Below, one piece after another: positions 13,562 to 25,213 of a DNA stretch of 60,000 nt. The stretch is from Takakia lepidozioides (lineage: Eukaryota; Streptophyta; Takakiopsida; Takakiales; Takakiaceae): the NCBI GenBank assembly GCA_030704615.1, contig CM060733.1, forward strand, positions 15,378,001 through 15,438,000. The letters are read 5' to 3'. Within the stretch, counting starts at the first letter, position 1, and the number at the start of each line of letters is the position of its first letter. Made by a program: the position numbers and the translations under genes. The notes below the pieces were generated by a model that did not search any database, had not been told where the DNA came from, and was given only the letters and a program-made list of their open reading frames with translations.

Positions 13562-14372
13562 CCCTCAGGGTCACGAGCCCTTTTGGTGGGCCAGCCCCAA
13601 AACAGGACCTGGTCCCATGGATGAAGCTGTATCTGACAGCTTGCATACATCCACAAGTATGAACCGTACCAACTGGTACCTACCTACTAAATGTACCCAC
13701 TGACGAAAATTAGGGGAGATTTGACCGACAGAACTGGTAGATTATAACATTTATATAGGGTCGATTTTACAAAAACACAGAAATGGAGATGGAGAAATGC
13801 AGTTTGACCAAGGTCATTGGCCACCTTCCTGATTTTTGCTGAGGCACAGACCTCTACATTCACCCCAGTTACAAGGGTACTCCCCAAATTTGGAGGGATT
13901 TCTCCAAAAATTGCATATTCCTCCTTTGTATGTCCAATAAGAGAGTGAAACAACTCCAAGAAATGAAAAAGCTGCCTGGAAGCCAGTGTTTTTTATGAAA
14001 TGAAAATTCCTGTGGTGGAGTCCTATATTGCAAGAAGACAGAGGAATCCCAAAAATGTTTTGGAAAATTCCAAATCCACATGTGTAGATGATAATGTTGT
14101 GGGATTTTGAACAATTTCCAGGCCAGCCAATTGTTGCCGGCCACGTCAGCAAGTCAACCGCGCTGAAGGGCCCCAACCATGGATTTTGGGGTACTTGCCA
14201 CGCTGAAAAAATCCTAGCTGTCGCACATTTAGGTTTTTGGGGGCGCAATAAAATTGCCCCGTGTGCGTGTTGGGCCAGAGCACATTTTTCGTTCGGGCAC
14301 ATTTTTCATCCACTTAACTCCCGTGGATGAAATTGGGATCGACCTGATTAAGGTCGCTTGGGCCTTTAGGGG
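13562..14372. mobile_element. piggyBac-type MITE-like element flanked by TTAA
   Basis: An 811-bp segment is bounded on both sides by TTAA (13,558-13,561 and 14,373-14,376). Its ends are imperfect inverted repeats: the left starts CCCTCAGGGTCACGAGC and the right, read inward, starts CCCCTAAAGGCCCAAGC. A TTAA target and CCC-type ends are the hallmarks of piggyBac-family elements. I find no transposase inside; the short minus-strand frames have no DDD motifs. It would therefore be non-autonomous. The inverted repeats match only moderately (about 13 of 18 bases). Confidence 0.5.
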
Positions 14373-14639
14373 TTAAGCATTAACACTAAACATTAATTTG
14401 CATTTTCACTTGCAACATTTTAACATTTGCAAATTACTGTACGTTTTTGAAATCAAACCCGATTGGCTACTCTAACTAGGTGGGTGAGATGCAAACCTGT
14501 CTTGGGAGGTTCTTGGAATTAGCTACAAACCCCCGGAGGTTATCAAGAAGGTTATATGCATATATAACCGAGGTTCTAAAAAAAACAAAGACCGGCAAAG
14601 GCTCATAACCGCCGGTTACGTAGTTCTGAGAGGGGAATG

Positions 14640-14690
14640 CTTGCGCGTGAGCTTGGCTAGGCTCACGCCACGTCAGCAAGCATCCACGTG
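14640..14690. repeat. Left subterminal palindrome (GCGTGAGC...GCTCACGC, CACGTCAGCA)
   Basis: A single GCGTGAGC arm is followed within 16 bases by its complement GCTCACGC, and then by CACGTCAGCA. The same words recur several times at 25,575-25,675 and nowhere else that I noticed. This pairs the two regions as ends of one element. Confidence 0.6.
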
Positions 14691-15056
14691 TTCAGGCCCT
14701 AATTCCGTGCTTACCCCCCCCCCTATTACCGCGGATCAGCTGTCGCCTTTGTCCTAATTTTTTATCCCTCTTCATGGCCCCCACATGAATATTCTTTGTG
14801 GCCGAGAACAATGGCAGGTTTGCGGATGAATTATGATTGAGGTCATGACTTTGGAATGAGGAGATCGTCCACTAGAGAACTGAATATTAAAAGCAAACAT
14901 TTTTTTTGGGCAAAGCAGCACATTCATTCCAACACACAAACATTTTTCAATTCCGCAATCCGAAGACCTATCCTAGGCAATCCCTAACTGTACTTACGGG
15001 AACGCGCAAAGAACTTGAAAAACAGTTTGGAGATGGAAGCAAAACCAAAACACAAT

Positions 15057-18000
15057 TTATTGAGCCTCGGTACTTGAACCTAAAGAAATATTGGAGGTTT
15101 CAAAGGAACCACTTCCAGAGTTTACAGCAATATCATCTATGAATACAGCAGCACATCCATGACGTTTTTTTTTTCCACGACCTTCATGGAGATGCGAATA
15201 CAGTGTTTGTTTGGATAACACCCGTGCGCAAGCTTCCGCGTAAACCGGCAAGCGGTTGGATCTAGGGGGGCTCGGGGACATGTAGTATCCTTGGAAACCG
15301 AAAGGTGTCTGCTGATTCGATGACTGGTGCTGAACTCTGCAAAGCAAGAAGAGGAATGGTGGTAGATGTTAACATCCAGATATAGACAACGAAAGCCATT
15401 ATTTCTCGAATGGGAACGACACAAGGAAATGCAACATATTTTGCACGACTACACAAGAACTTACTCACACTCAAAATCGGAGTCCACGTCCAGATCCTCG
15501 TCAGGCGCTTCGGGCTCCTCCAGAAGTCCCTCTGTGGATGGGGCAGAAGTAGTGCCCGACTCAAGCTGACGAAGCTCGCTTGAGAAGAGCTCCGTATCAG
15601 CTTCCATGCCGAAGAAGTGCCTTCCGGCGCTCTTGCAAGCATGAAAACATGCTCCTGCAAATCCAAGAAGAACGAGAAATAAAAACAGGGTTTCCCTAAG
15701 GTCACTGCCCATATGTCAAACACAATGTGAAGGGCCCCACCTGTGCCCATAGACAAGTCAACCACTCGTCCACCATGACGGCTGCATGTCTCCACCAAAG
15801 TCTGCATGAAAGCTGGAGATTTCTCCCGTGCACCTCTCCAAGGACACCAATCGACCTTTTCATAGTCCAACCCGAGTCGACGTAATTGAAGATAACATCA
15901 TCCTCCACAGGCTCGCAGGTGGGGTCAATGTGAGCTGCAAGGTCCCTCAACTGAAACTCAGCAACACCAGCAGGAAGAGTGTCATTCCGCCTCACCAGGC
16001 ACAAAGCTTCGAACACCCGTGTCTGTCAATAATCACGAAGAGAGAATGAGACAGAAGACATAACCCACCATTTTGATTTACCGAAAAACCACGAAACATC
16101 AATTGAAAGGAACCAACTCACTTTCTGCCCCGGGAACTCGCCCTTCGTAAGAGGCAGAGTATTGATGCATGTCCAAGTTTTGATGACACGAAACCCGGAA
16201 GCTTTCATGTAGCTGAAAAAGTTCTTCGAGCCGACATGTCCTTTGACTGCATGAGAAGAAAGCCCCCGAGTCCGAAAGGAACTTGTTGCTGAACGAGAAA
16301 ACCCACTGCCAGTAACGAGAATCCGATTTGTTCCAAGTCGGGGTCGAATTGGAAGGAAACACATCAGGGACAGGAAAACCGTCAGGAATGTCCAGCACCA
16401 CAAGGTCAGTCGCGTATGCCTGCTGAACTCCATTCACCCATTCCGGACTTTTTGTGACCTACAGCCAAAAACATGAGACAGTGTAAGAAGCCCAATCCAA
16501 ATCTAACAGGAGATCAATCCCCTGGACAAGCCACAACAAGCTGCCAAAACACAATTATTCATACAACAGTTTAGACATAAGTGTTCACCTGAGTGAGGAA
16601 CGAAACAAGCATGTCCCAGATTTCGAGGGCACCCCTTTGAATGTGGACTTCCTGGACTCCATCATTGCAAGAAAACTTTCATTCAGCACCTTACGATTGA
16701 ACTGGCCCAAAACCCTGGAGGGATGTTCTCTCGCCTCGAAAACTTGCTCCCTCGACTTTGATGTTCTCCTATCCCTCCTTGCGGGAGAAGGCTGTCTTTC
16801 AGGAACCTCTGACGGTCCCTGTCCTTGCGGAGCTGCACTTTTCCCCTTCCCCTTCGGATCCCCGACAATCTTCCCCTTTCGTTTTGGAGTAGCAGTTTTC
16901 TCGGGCTCTTTTGCAGCCAGAGCCGAAATGATTCTGTCCTGGATGTCTTTTTCAGCCAATGGGGCAATCGCTGCGGCATTGTCGTTCAGGTTTCTTCATC
17001 GAATGGAGTGTCCTGTTTTGGCAGGTCGAGGTACCACCCACAGTCTCGGAAGTGCGCCCTGCTCCAGTCTTTGGCAATACCAGCCGTGTACATTGTCTTG
17101 TCATTGGAGGGGTCAGCCCATGAATAGATGAAGTCTGGGTCATCGCTAAGGTACTTTCCCGGTATGAGGATATGATACATATACCTGAATCACACACAAA
17201 AAACCCAGACAGTCATTCGATCAGAAAACGAAAAAGAACACACATCCGGAAAAAGATATTGAAATGCAGGAAGGCAACACTGAGAATTCTACTTTTGAAA
17301 TCCCGAATCAACCTTGCGTTGACGCAATGTTCATTCGAGCAGAAATGGGGAACACCAAATGATAATGTTGTATTGATAGAGACAACGACTGAGAAGCGCA
17401 ATTCAACATTGCTTCAACGCAAGGTTGTTTTCATTCAGAGAGGAAATGGAAAACACTGCCTGAAAACTACCATCAGACTATGTACTGGTGCGGATATTCA
17501 ACATTGCGTTGGCGCAATGTTGAAATCCTCTGTTGAAACACATGTCAATGCTATCTGATAATCATAAGTTTCCTACAATTGTATTGAAATCGGGGGATGG
17601 CTGCGGGAAATTTCCAGCAATCCATACCGCCAAACAACCTTGCGTCAACGCAAGTCTGTTTGTTGGTACAGTGAAAGTTGTAAATAGCATTTCAAACCGA
17701 CTCCAAACAGTCTTATGTTCATCTTGGCAGCATTGGAACTGGATTTGAACTGCCCAAAACCACAGGAAAAGCTACATAGCCTGCCACTTCATCAACCTTG
17801 CGTTGACGCAAGGCTGATTTTCCTGTCAGTTTATCCCCTTTCACATTCAGAAAAACGGCATTATGGGATACCCAGGTATAGGTAAGTGAAACCAGGACAA
17901 TGGGAAACAACCTTGCGTTAACGCAATGTTGCTCGACTGCACATGCAGAGCCCTCAGAGATCTCGCAAAGCACTGCAAATTCGCAATTCTTTATGGAAAG

Positions 18001-20837
18001 AACGACACAAGATTGCAGAAACATGCCCTTCAAGCACCAATTTTGATTCAAGGAGGTCACACCTGTACAACACTCGCTTCATTGCTTGCTCGCTGTTGTA
18101 CTGGTTTTTGAATTCGTAAGACCTGGAGATTCCTTTCTCTTTCTCAAACTCCCTGAAGAAGCAGTTGTTCCAGACAGCGAGCTTCCATCTCCTGATATAG
18201 GCCTCCAGTGTGATCCGGGGGCAAGCCATCTGGATTTTGTAGTCTGCCATCGACTCAGCAAGTGCAGCCACTGCACGTTTTTCTAACTGCAACAAGAAAG
18301 CTCGTAAGAATTTGGGAGAGGTTACGGAGCAACACAAATGTCTGAAAATGGTTTGGTTCAAACCTTACCTGGCTCCAGAATGTGGCTTTGTGTAGCCACT
18401 GGTCGAATGTGTGGTCGCTAACAACTCTTATTGCTTGTGTCTTCGGGTCCCTCTCTGGAGTTGGGAACATGTTCGTGTCTCTCACAAGAGGATCCGAATT
18501 CCATATCTCCAACCACCTGATTTTGGTTGCATTGTCCACCATTGAAATGGAAAGGCGATGTAGTTTCTCTTGAGTCATTTCTGGCTTGGAGCCATACTTG
18601 TCATAGTGTGCTTTCACCTGCTCCAGAAATTCCGTGCCAAGACCTGCTATCCGGATCTGTTTGTCGAATGCACTCATGAGGTTCTTCCTTTGATTTTTCA
18701 TCTCGAACTTCATCATGTCCTCAAGCCCAGTTGCAGACCGCTGCTCTTCTGTGTGGGAATCATAGTACTCTGCTTTCGCCTTCAATCCAGTTTCTGCTAT
18801 TTCTTGCTGCATACATAACAGGTAAAAAGAATCAAACACTGGAATTTCTTCACAAAATTTGCAGTAACAACAGGCAAACAGGTGTCAAAAAGCTTACAGT
18901 GTACATGTACTCAAGAAAAGCCTCCCTTGTCAAGCTGTACCATGTGCTTGTCTTCTTCTCAGCACACCTCTTCATCTGCTGAGGACTGAGCACGTTCGTG
19001 AATGACTCCAGTGGCATCAGCCCTACCTTCTGGATGCGGAATAGAGTGTGGCACAGATTGGTCGTCACATGAGATGTTTCATTGGACCTGGAAAAACCTT
19101 CAACTCATAAGATGATTTCAAATTGTCGAAACAAGGAACAGACACAAAGTTGGAAACTTACTTGTTTATGTCGTGCATGGCTGTCAAGAGCTGCGTGACA
19201 CGTCCTTTGTGATCGAGAACCATGGAAACCACGCTCCAGTGCCATTCGATGTCGTCCGAGTGCAAGCTTGAAATGTAATCCATCCAGGCAAGCAGTCTGT
19301 GGTTCCCATCCCAGACAAAAAACATCTTTCCCATGAATGCTTTTGTGGAGGCCTTTTTGGACAGCTTAAACTCGAACTCCCTGTTTACATCCCGCCAGCA
19401 TGCATCCCAACCTTGCTCAATGTCCTCTGTTACAAGACACTCCTCTCCTTTCGTGTTCATAGTGGATACGTAGAACACTGCTGATCCCTTGACATAGCCG
19501 TGAACAAAGTCGTTCTTCAACTTCGTTATATCATTCCTCAATGCCGGTCGAACAGCGGGCATGGAGATCATCCTGCACAGCGGAATGACCAGGTTTCCGC
19601 CGGGAACCTCCATCGACAGAATCACCTTCGACGAGTTCACTTTTTGCCCACCAATTATCTCCTCGGCCTTGTCTTCATAGTTTCCCTCCAATGAGTCTTC
19701 CTCACCTTCACCTTCTGACGCGGCCAAATCTTCCCCCTCGGATTTCCTTTTTCTTTTCCTCTGCACAGAATGAATTATCTGTGAGTGACAGATTGAGCAC
19801 CCATGGATCAACATTGCTTTGACGCAAGGTTGATTGATGGGGATGTAGTTTAGACTGAAAGGCATACAGGAAAGACTTTTGAAGCAAAAAAATGCTTTGC
19901 GTTGACGCAGGGTTCTTTTGGGAGCTTCAACTAATCAACTTTCCCTACCTTACAGTTCAGGGTATGAGAGATCGGACGCTTCCATTGAACAAAAAAATCA
20001 TCAAAACCAGCCTTGCGTCAACGCAATGTTGATTCTGTGCGGCATCTGTTCGTTTCACTAGAAGTTCTAACATACACCATGGAGGTTGGCATCAACCTTG
20101 CGTTGACGCAAGGTTGATTGCGAGCTCTCGGATCGGTGTTGAACAAACACAAAAGCTACAGGAAAAGGAGATTGCTGTCTCTTCTTCTTCTTCGAACTTG
20201 ATGATGCGTCGCAAGCATCCATGTCTGTCTAGCTTGATTGTAGTGCAGCATCTGCACTGTTTTGATGCCCAATATATACACTTAGGAGGTCGACTTCAAC
20301 CTTGCGTTGACGCAAGGTTGATGTCGACCTCAATGCTTAGCAAGAACCAGACAGAATCAGAGAGAGAGAAAGAGAGTTCATAGCCACCTCCGGTTTCTTC
20401 TTTGCACTTGATGATGCTCCTGACGCATTCAATCTTTCCATTTGGTCTGGAGGTAGCATGCTTCCAAGGAGGTCCCGATGGTGCGAAACAAGGGCAGACG
20501 GCATCGTTTCCGCGTCCGTTTGTTCTCCCTGCTCTTTGAAGACCTGTTTCTCTACTCGCAGTGCTTTCTCCCGAGCCCAGCTCACTTCCTCGTCCTCCCC
20601 CCCTTCTATTGGAGGTTGCTCATCGGTCGCCTCCGGGATCACTTCAAGACCTTCCTCTCCACACTGCGGTTGCAGAATCCTGTTTTGCCCTTCGTCTTCC
20701 TCTACGCCGGATGTTTCTTCTCCCATTCTAAGTTCCCGTCTCGCCTTCCTCATCCTCTCCTTAGCGCGTGCCCTTTGCTTGTTTGATGTGAAATAAAGTG
20801 TTCTTCGACGCTTGCTTCTCCCTCGGAATGGGGTCAC
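15057..20837 (-). CDS. ParB/Srx-like domain fused to beta-class amino-methyltransferase-like domain (transposon-borne)
   Basis: Exon model, 5' to 3': 20837-20388, 19760-19162, 19087-18898, 18806-18369, 18286-18063, 17184-16589, 16458-16122, 16022-15741, 15654-15465, 15336-15057. Every junction has GT-AG ends and compatible phase. The product would be about 1,190 aa: a basic, probably nuclear N-terminus (MTPFRGRSKRRR), an acidic linker, a ParB/sulfiredoxin-like module (VIPLCRMISMPAVRP then VWDGNHRLLAW), a helical middle, a Lys/Pro-rich linker, then a methyltransferase-like part. The latter has a motif IV-like strand (DLVVLDIPDGFP) ahead of a motif I-like strand split over two exons (VVDLSMGTG / ACFHACKSAGRHFFGMEAD), the beta-class order. 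The catalytic (D/N/S)PP(Y/F/W) reads DIPD, so activity is doubtful. Apparent one-base frame breaks lie near 16,995, 16,680, 16,258 and 15,873. Domain names rest on motif reading only. Confidence 0.65.
17310..17930. repeat. Six palindromes in intron 5 of the ParB-methyltransferase gene
   Basis: Copies start at 17310, 17405, 17500, 17636, 17794 and 17909. The consensus is a 10-bp arm AACCTTGCGT, two central bases, then the exact complement ACGCAAGGTT. Variants swap CC for CA or TG at the arms and TG, CA or TA at the centre, often in a compensating way that keeps the two arms similar. Between copies the sequence is unrelated. Spacing is about 95-158 bp. All lie in the only long intron of the gene's second half (18,062-17,185). 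Confidence 0.85.
19810..20330. repeat. Five palindromes of the same family in intron 1
   Basis: Copies start near 19810, 19893, 20009, 20094 and 20298. The 20,094 copy extends to 13-bp perfect arms around two central bases. The one at 20,287-20,330 extends further, with 21-bp arms (AGGTCGACTTCAACCTTGCGT-type, one mismatch). None of the shorter introns between exons 2 and 5, or after exon 6, contains a copy. The segment lies within intron 1 (20,387-19,761). Confidence 0.85.
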
Positions 20838-21422
20838 CGTCTCTGCAGAATCCAGGGTTGCAAAGACAATAAGGAGAAGAGGGAAAAAAGAGGACTATGG
20901 GAGGTTCATCGCAAGGCCTTCAACGCCAAGATGTTCGCTCGCAACGTTCAGTGCGCCACTGACTCATTCCACATGCATGGCGAACACGTGTCCATCTAAT
21001 CGTTATGAAATATCGGCGGAGATCATTGGATCCTCATCCATCCAAAAATCGTTGGGGTCTAATCACCTCTCATCTGAAAAAGTTCATTATTGGGCAATTT
21101 ATTCTGGGATGTTCCAGAGGAATGTCAAGTATGTACAGTTGTACAGCGGTGCAGGTGCCGTTAAAATTAAATGGAAATGGGCATCTCTTCTGGCCTCTCT
21201 GACATGACAACCAAACGGCGGCTCTGTCAGTCAATCTGTCAACGAATGCACTGGTGGGGCACTTGTGAAAAAACAGTTGGATTCTAGGATTAGGGCTGAC
21301 ATTATGGACTCCGCATTTGGGCACTCTGTGACCATGCGCTTGGTTCGCATGGGGAGACATTTCACAGAAGTGGAAACCCGCGTTAGGAGATCTGCAAGCC
21401 GGAGCGATACCTGCAATTCTCT
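20838..21422. promoter_or_regulatory. Probable bidirectional promoter between the two divergent transposon genes
   Basis: About 585 bp separate the start of the minus-strand gene from the first ATG of the transposase frame (675 bp to the alternative ATG at 21,513). No other coding sequence is seen. I identify no certain TATA box, so this role follows from the head-to-head arrangement only. Confidence 0.35.
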
Positions 21423-24400
21423 GTGAGGACGCCAAAAACTCCGCTCCCACACAATTTGCATTCACAAGCACCGTCGGACTGTGAACTCTACTTTCTGAAG
21501 CAACATCGACATATGGCCTCCCAGGCCATGGGCTCCCTTGACGCGGACTTCTTCAGTGAGGACCACCCTGTGCCATTTTCTTACGAGGTGGAAGATGATG
21601 GTTTTGCGCTGGTGCATGAACACGTCCTCGCAACGCAGTTTCGGTTGGAAAATGGAACTCTATTCCTTCAAAGGGAAGTGTACGATGCCAATGGAAAACT
21701 GCTCAAGTACGTGTTCCAGAAACCTTCGCATACTGCACCAGCCACACAATGGAGAGTGCCTCCAGGCAGATACAGGGTGCTCAGTGCTCCTCTGAGACAG
21801 TCTGCAGGATCTTTCGTAACTCCTGGCACGGCAGCATCAGTGGCCCAGGAGAAAACACCCGTGGTTGTCAAGAAGGAGACGAGTACCGTTAACACTGTAG
21901 TTGAGCTTTCGGACTCATCCTCCGATGACACATGTGCAATACCGCCCGTGGATCAGCCATGTCCACATGTAGAAGCAGATGTGGAGGAGATCACCAGTGT
22001 CATTCCTAAACTGAAAGCCATGGGTGGGATGGCAGGATTCAAGAGTGAGTTGAGGGGGATAGACTGGAGCACTTTCAATATTCAGAGGGTGGCATTCTTG
22101 CCGGAATCTTTTGATGGTAATACTGTTTTCGAGCTGCCTCCTCCTGGTCGCTTGGGGGGCATTTCTAGTCTCCTGGAAGGAATGGACAAAAAGCACGATG
22201 GGCACCCTTGGTGCCGCACAAAAACCTCCAATATTCACAACAACGACAACCTCATATTCAGGCGAACAGTCTGTAATGGGCACCTGAAATGCGAGAACAT
22301 GAAATGCAGACACTTCGCATTGTCAGGTGTGCAAAACCAAAGCGAATGGGATGGTGTCAGTGAGAATCCATTCAAGCCTGGGGTGACACCACCATACAGT
22401 AACACTTTTGTGTGCAAGTTCTGTAGGGTACCACCTTGCTGCCTTGCTTTGTGTGGCGCCAGAATGTATTATGTGGTGCATCGATTCAAAACCCTGACTA
22501 GAGCCTGTGTCCATTTCGGTTTTCACAACCACCCTGTGTCCAAGGGGGATTATAGGGAGAGCGTTGACACAGTCTCGCGTCTGATAAGGCAAGAGTTGGA
22601 TACCAATCCAACTGGAACCACATCTGCAATTGCCATGGGGGCGAGCAAGTCCTTTCTGGAAAGCCGTATTCTGTGTGCATCAAATTCGGTTGGAGGAATA
22701 CTGGAGGGATCGGCTTTGGACACTGTTATGGACCATTTCTCAACTTTGACTTCTCCAAACATTAGGAATCAGGTGAACGCTTTAAGAATGGGCTCTGGGA
22801 GCCGAGGTTATATGGACAATATTATGGATTTGAAGAAAAGGAGCATGTATGACTACATCCAAGACAGCGTTTTCCCGGGACAAGGAGCCAGGAAAGTGTT
22901 CTTGTTCAAAATGTCCACAAAAGGTGAGGGCAGCGGGGTCAGCCTGGTTAAACGTATGCAGAAGGGTGGCGATCTTGGCAACTGCTTCCTTATGTTCGAT
23001 CATGTCAAGAGGGTTAAAGACTGGACCACAATGGCATGTCATGTTTACGACCCTGTGTACCAGCGGGTCATGACAATTGCAGTGTGTGACATGCAGTCAG
23101 AGGACACAGATTCACAACAGCTCATGTGGGAAGCTCTCATTCGAGTTATGGCCTCCAATGGTCTCCCATCTCCCAATTTCGTTGGTTTCATGGCCGATAG
23201 TGCTCAAGCTAACTTCAACGCTGTCCGCATTGTGTTCGGGACGGGAGACCCAAAAGTGCCAATGCCTGGAAGAGAACGTACATGTCTTTTCCATTGGACA
23301 CAATCCCTGGACAAACACACAAAGACATACATCAAGCCAGATATGCAGACTATGCATCGCCAACTGTGCAACCAGTACAAAGACGCCAAAACTATGGGGG
23401 AAGCGAATACATTGTTCCAGACAATTCGTGCCTGGTGGTACTCATCTGGAGCGGCATCGGAGGACAGCATGAGGGCACTGCAAGACTGGTTCGCATTTTG
23501 GCACTTCCGTTACCGACAGTGGGGAGCGGCCATGACAACGGTGAGTGGTTTGTATTCACCTTCGTTTGGGTGCTTCGGATATATCTTTCAGGGTCCAATC
23601 CTAATATCGGCTTTCTGTTTTTTTTCCTTGCAGCATATGTCCATTGAGGAGATGGCGGACATGCCTTCTTGCAATCTTGCGGAGACAGTGCACAATGCCT
23701 GGTTGCAGCAATCCGGCAAAAAAGGGAGAGATTTGTATGCGGCGACGGCCGATGACCTCATTCGTGCTCTGCAGCAGCAAACCAGATATAGGTCATTCTT
23801 GAGGGGTGGCCTTGGTGGCAAAGGTCCGGACAGGAGCGAGTTGATGTTGCGGGCAGCTGGAAGATCAGGGGATCCCAGCAAAATAGCGCGGGCAGTGAGC
23901 ATATGTGCAGATGGCACCCCTCTCGTGGGAAGAGTTCCCCATCTGGAAGGCGAAGAGAGATTCGGGTCTTGCAAACGGAAATTGGACACCCCTCCGGATC
24001 GGATGCAGATTCCCATAGGGCGGACAGGGTGAACTTCTCGACGCCACGTGTTCCCTTGGATCAGAGATGGAATTGCGGAACATCCACAGGTGAGGGCTAC
24101 TCTGCCCCAGACCGGACCCCTGCATCAAGCATTGTCACTGCAATGGTTGAAGACCAGAACGTGGTGCCGCATATAATCGAGTCCATGGGCTTGGACGAGG
24201 TTTGGCATATAGAACGCACAAGTGCTGGATCTCGTGTGAAATGCGCGGCGATCAGGGCCACCAATCATGAAAAATGTACATCATTAATCTCCAGAGGGAA
24301 AGAACGCACTGCAGCTCCTACATTCACGGGTTTGTTTCTCCCTTACGGACAAGGCGAGGCAAAGAACCACAAGTTCTGGTTCTGCGCTGACGATTGTGGG

Positions 24401-25015
24401 AGATGTGTGCATGGTACAGTGAGGCCTTCCGTGGTAAGGAAGCCTACTCCACCAACCGTGTGGCCTGTGAAGATGGGCACAGGTCTCACTCACCGAGAGA
24501 TCGCAATGCTGGAAGAGGCGGGTTTCTCCCTAGCCAGACATTCCATTGCACGTGAAGGTGCTTCAAGTGGAAGCGGTTCACGGGTACCTCCGCCTGACGC
24601 TCACTTGTGGCCAACCAGACGGAATGGGAAGCTGGTTCGACGATTCCCTCCAACCGCAGAACACTACGGCAAAATTGAGTCCGCCAGAATGCTTCACGCT
24701 CGTGTTGCGGGAACAATAGAAGTGCCTGATCCAGGGTATGGTCGGGTCTTCACCATGATCTCATCCGCATCTGCGCTGCAGGACAGGACGTACGAAATCA
24801 CTGTTTCCAATTTTCCCAATTGTACATGTCCTGATTTTGTTGGTATGCTTTCAAGTAGTTTGGGAAAGAGAGGGAAGTTCATACCGTGCAAACACCTTTA
24901 CTTCGTCTTCTTGAGAAGGATGGTTTGTGATCCAAAGCGCGACTTCTTCATTCACCAAGCCACTATGAGTTTCAACGAAGTCAACACACTTCTACAGCGG
25001 GATACAAGCCCATAA
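21423..25015 (+). CDS. MULE-like DDE transposase with WRKY-GCM1/FLYWCH-like finger and SWIM finger
   Basis: Two exons (21423-23540 and 23634-25015) flank a 93-bp intron (GTGAGT...TTGCAG) that is itself open. The likely start is ATG 21,423 or 21,513 (MASQAMGSLDADFF). The N-terminal half carries an acidic stretch and a Cys/His finger (CNGHLKCENMKC ... FGFHNHPV). The DDE core shows LMFDHVKRVKDW (D), GFMADSAQANFNAVR (D), CLFHWTQSLDKH, and CNLAETVHNAWLQQ (E). The C-terminal part has a SWIM-type finger (CTCPDF ... CKHLYFVF). It would cut and join the element's ends. One base appears to be missing near 23,997 (CCGG where CCGGG would keep frame), splitting an otherwise continuous protein of about 1,160 aa. 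SWIM plus this DDE pattern is typical of Mutator-like transposases. The exact subfamily is not determined. Confidence 0.8.
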
Positions 25016-25213
25016 AAATCTGTGTTTTCCTTGACTACAACTTGTAATGGAATGACTGTTCAAGTCCAGTGACTCTCAATCATATGTCGTCTCAACATGT
25101 ATGTTCTAACATCTTTGCTATGCGTGGGTCAATGCATTTGTCGCATTGGTTTGTCATTCTCTTTTCATTAGCAAACACAAGAAACTACCTTCAGATAGAC
25201 AGATGATCAAATC

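Noticed and set aside
13814-14330. 162-aa minus-strand frame and an overlapping plus-strand frame
   Set aside because: Both lie within the TTAA-flanked element, overlap each other and show no transposase residues.
16683-16979. Basic Arg/Lys-rich minus-strand frame in exon 6
   Set aside because: It is an out-of-frame reading of the Lys/Pro-rich linker. The frame with AEKDIQDRIISALAAKEP continues to the methyltransferase part after one frame shift.
15741-17184. METTL3/METTL14-type RNA m6A methyltransferase
   Set aside because: Those have DPPW or EPPL after a different fold order of motifs in a shorter linker, and no ParB-like module. The present order (IV before I, with GRHFFGMEAD after motif I) fits the bacterial-type beta class better.
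22323-23363. Minus-strand frames opposite the transposase
   Set aside because: They are antisense shadows of a conserved coding sequence with clear DDE motifs on the plus strand.
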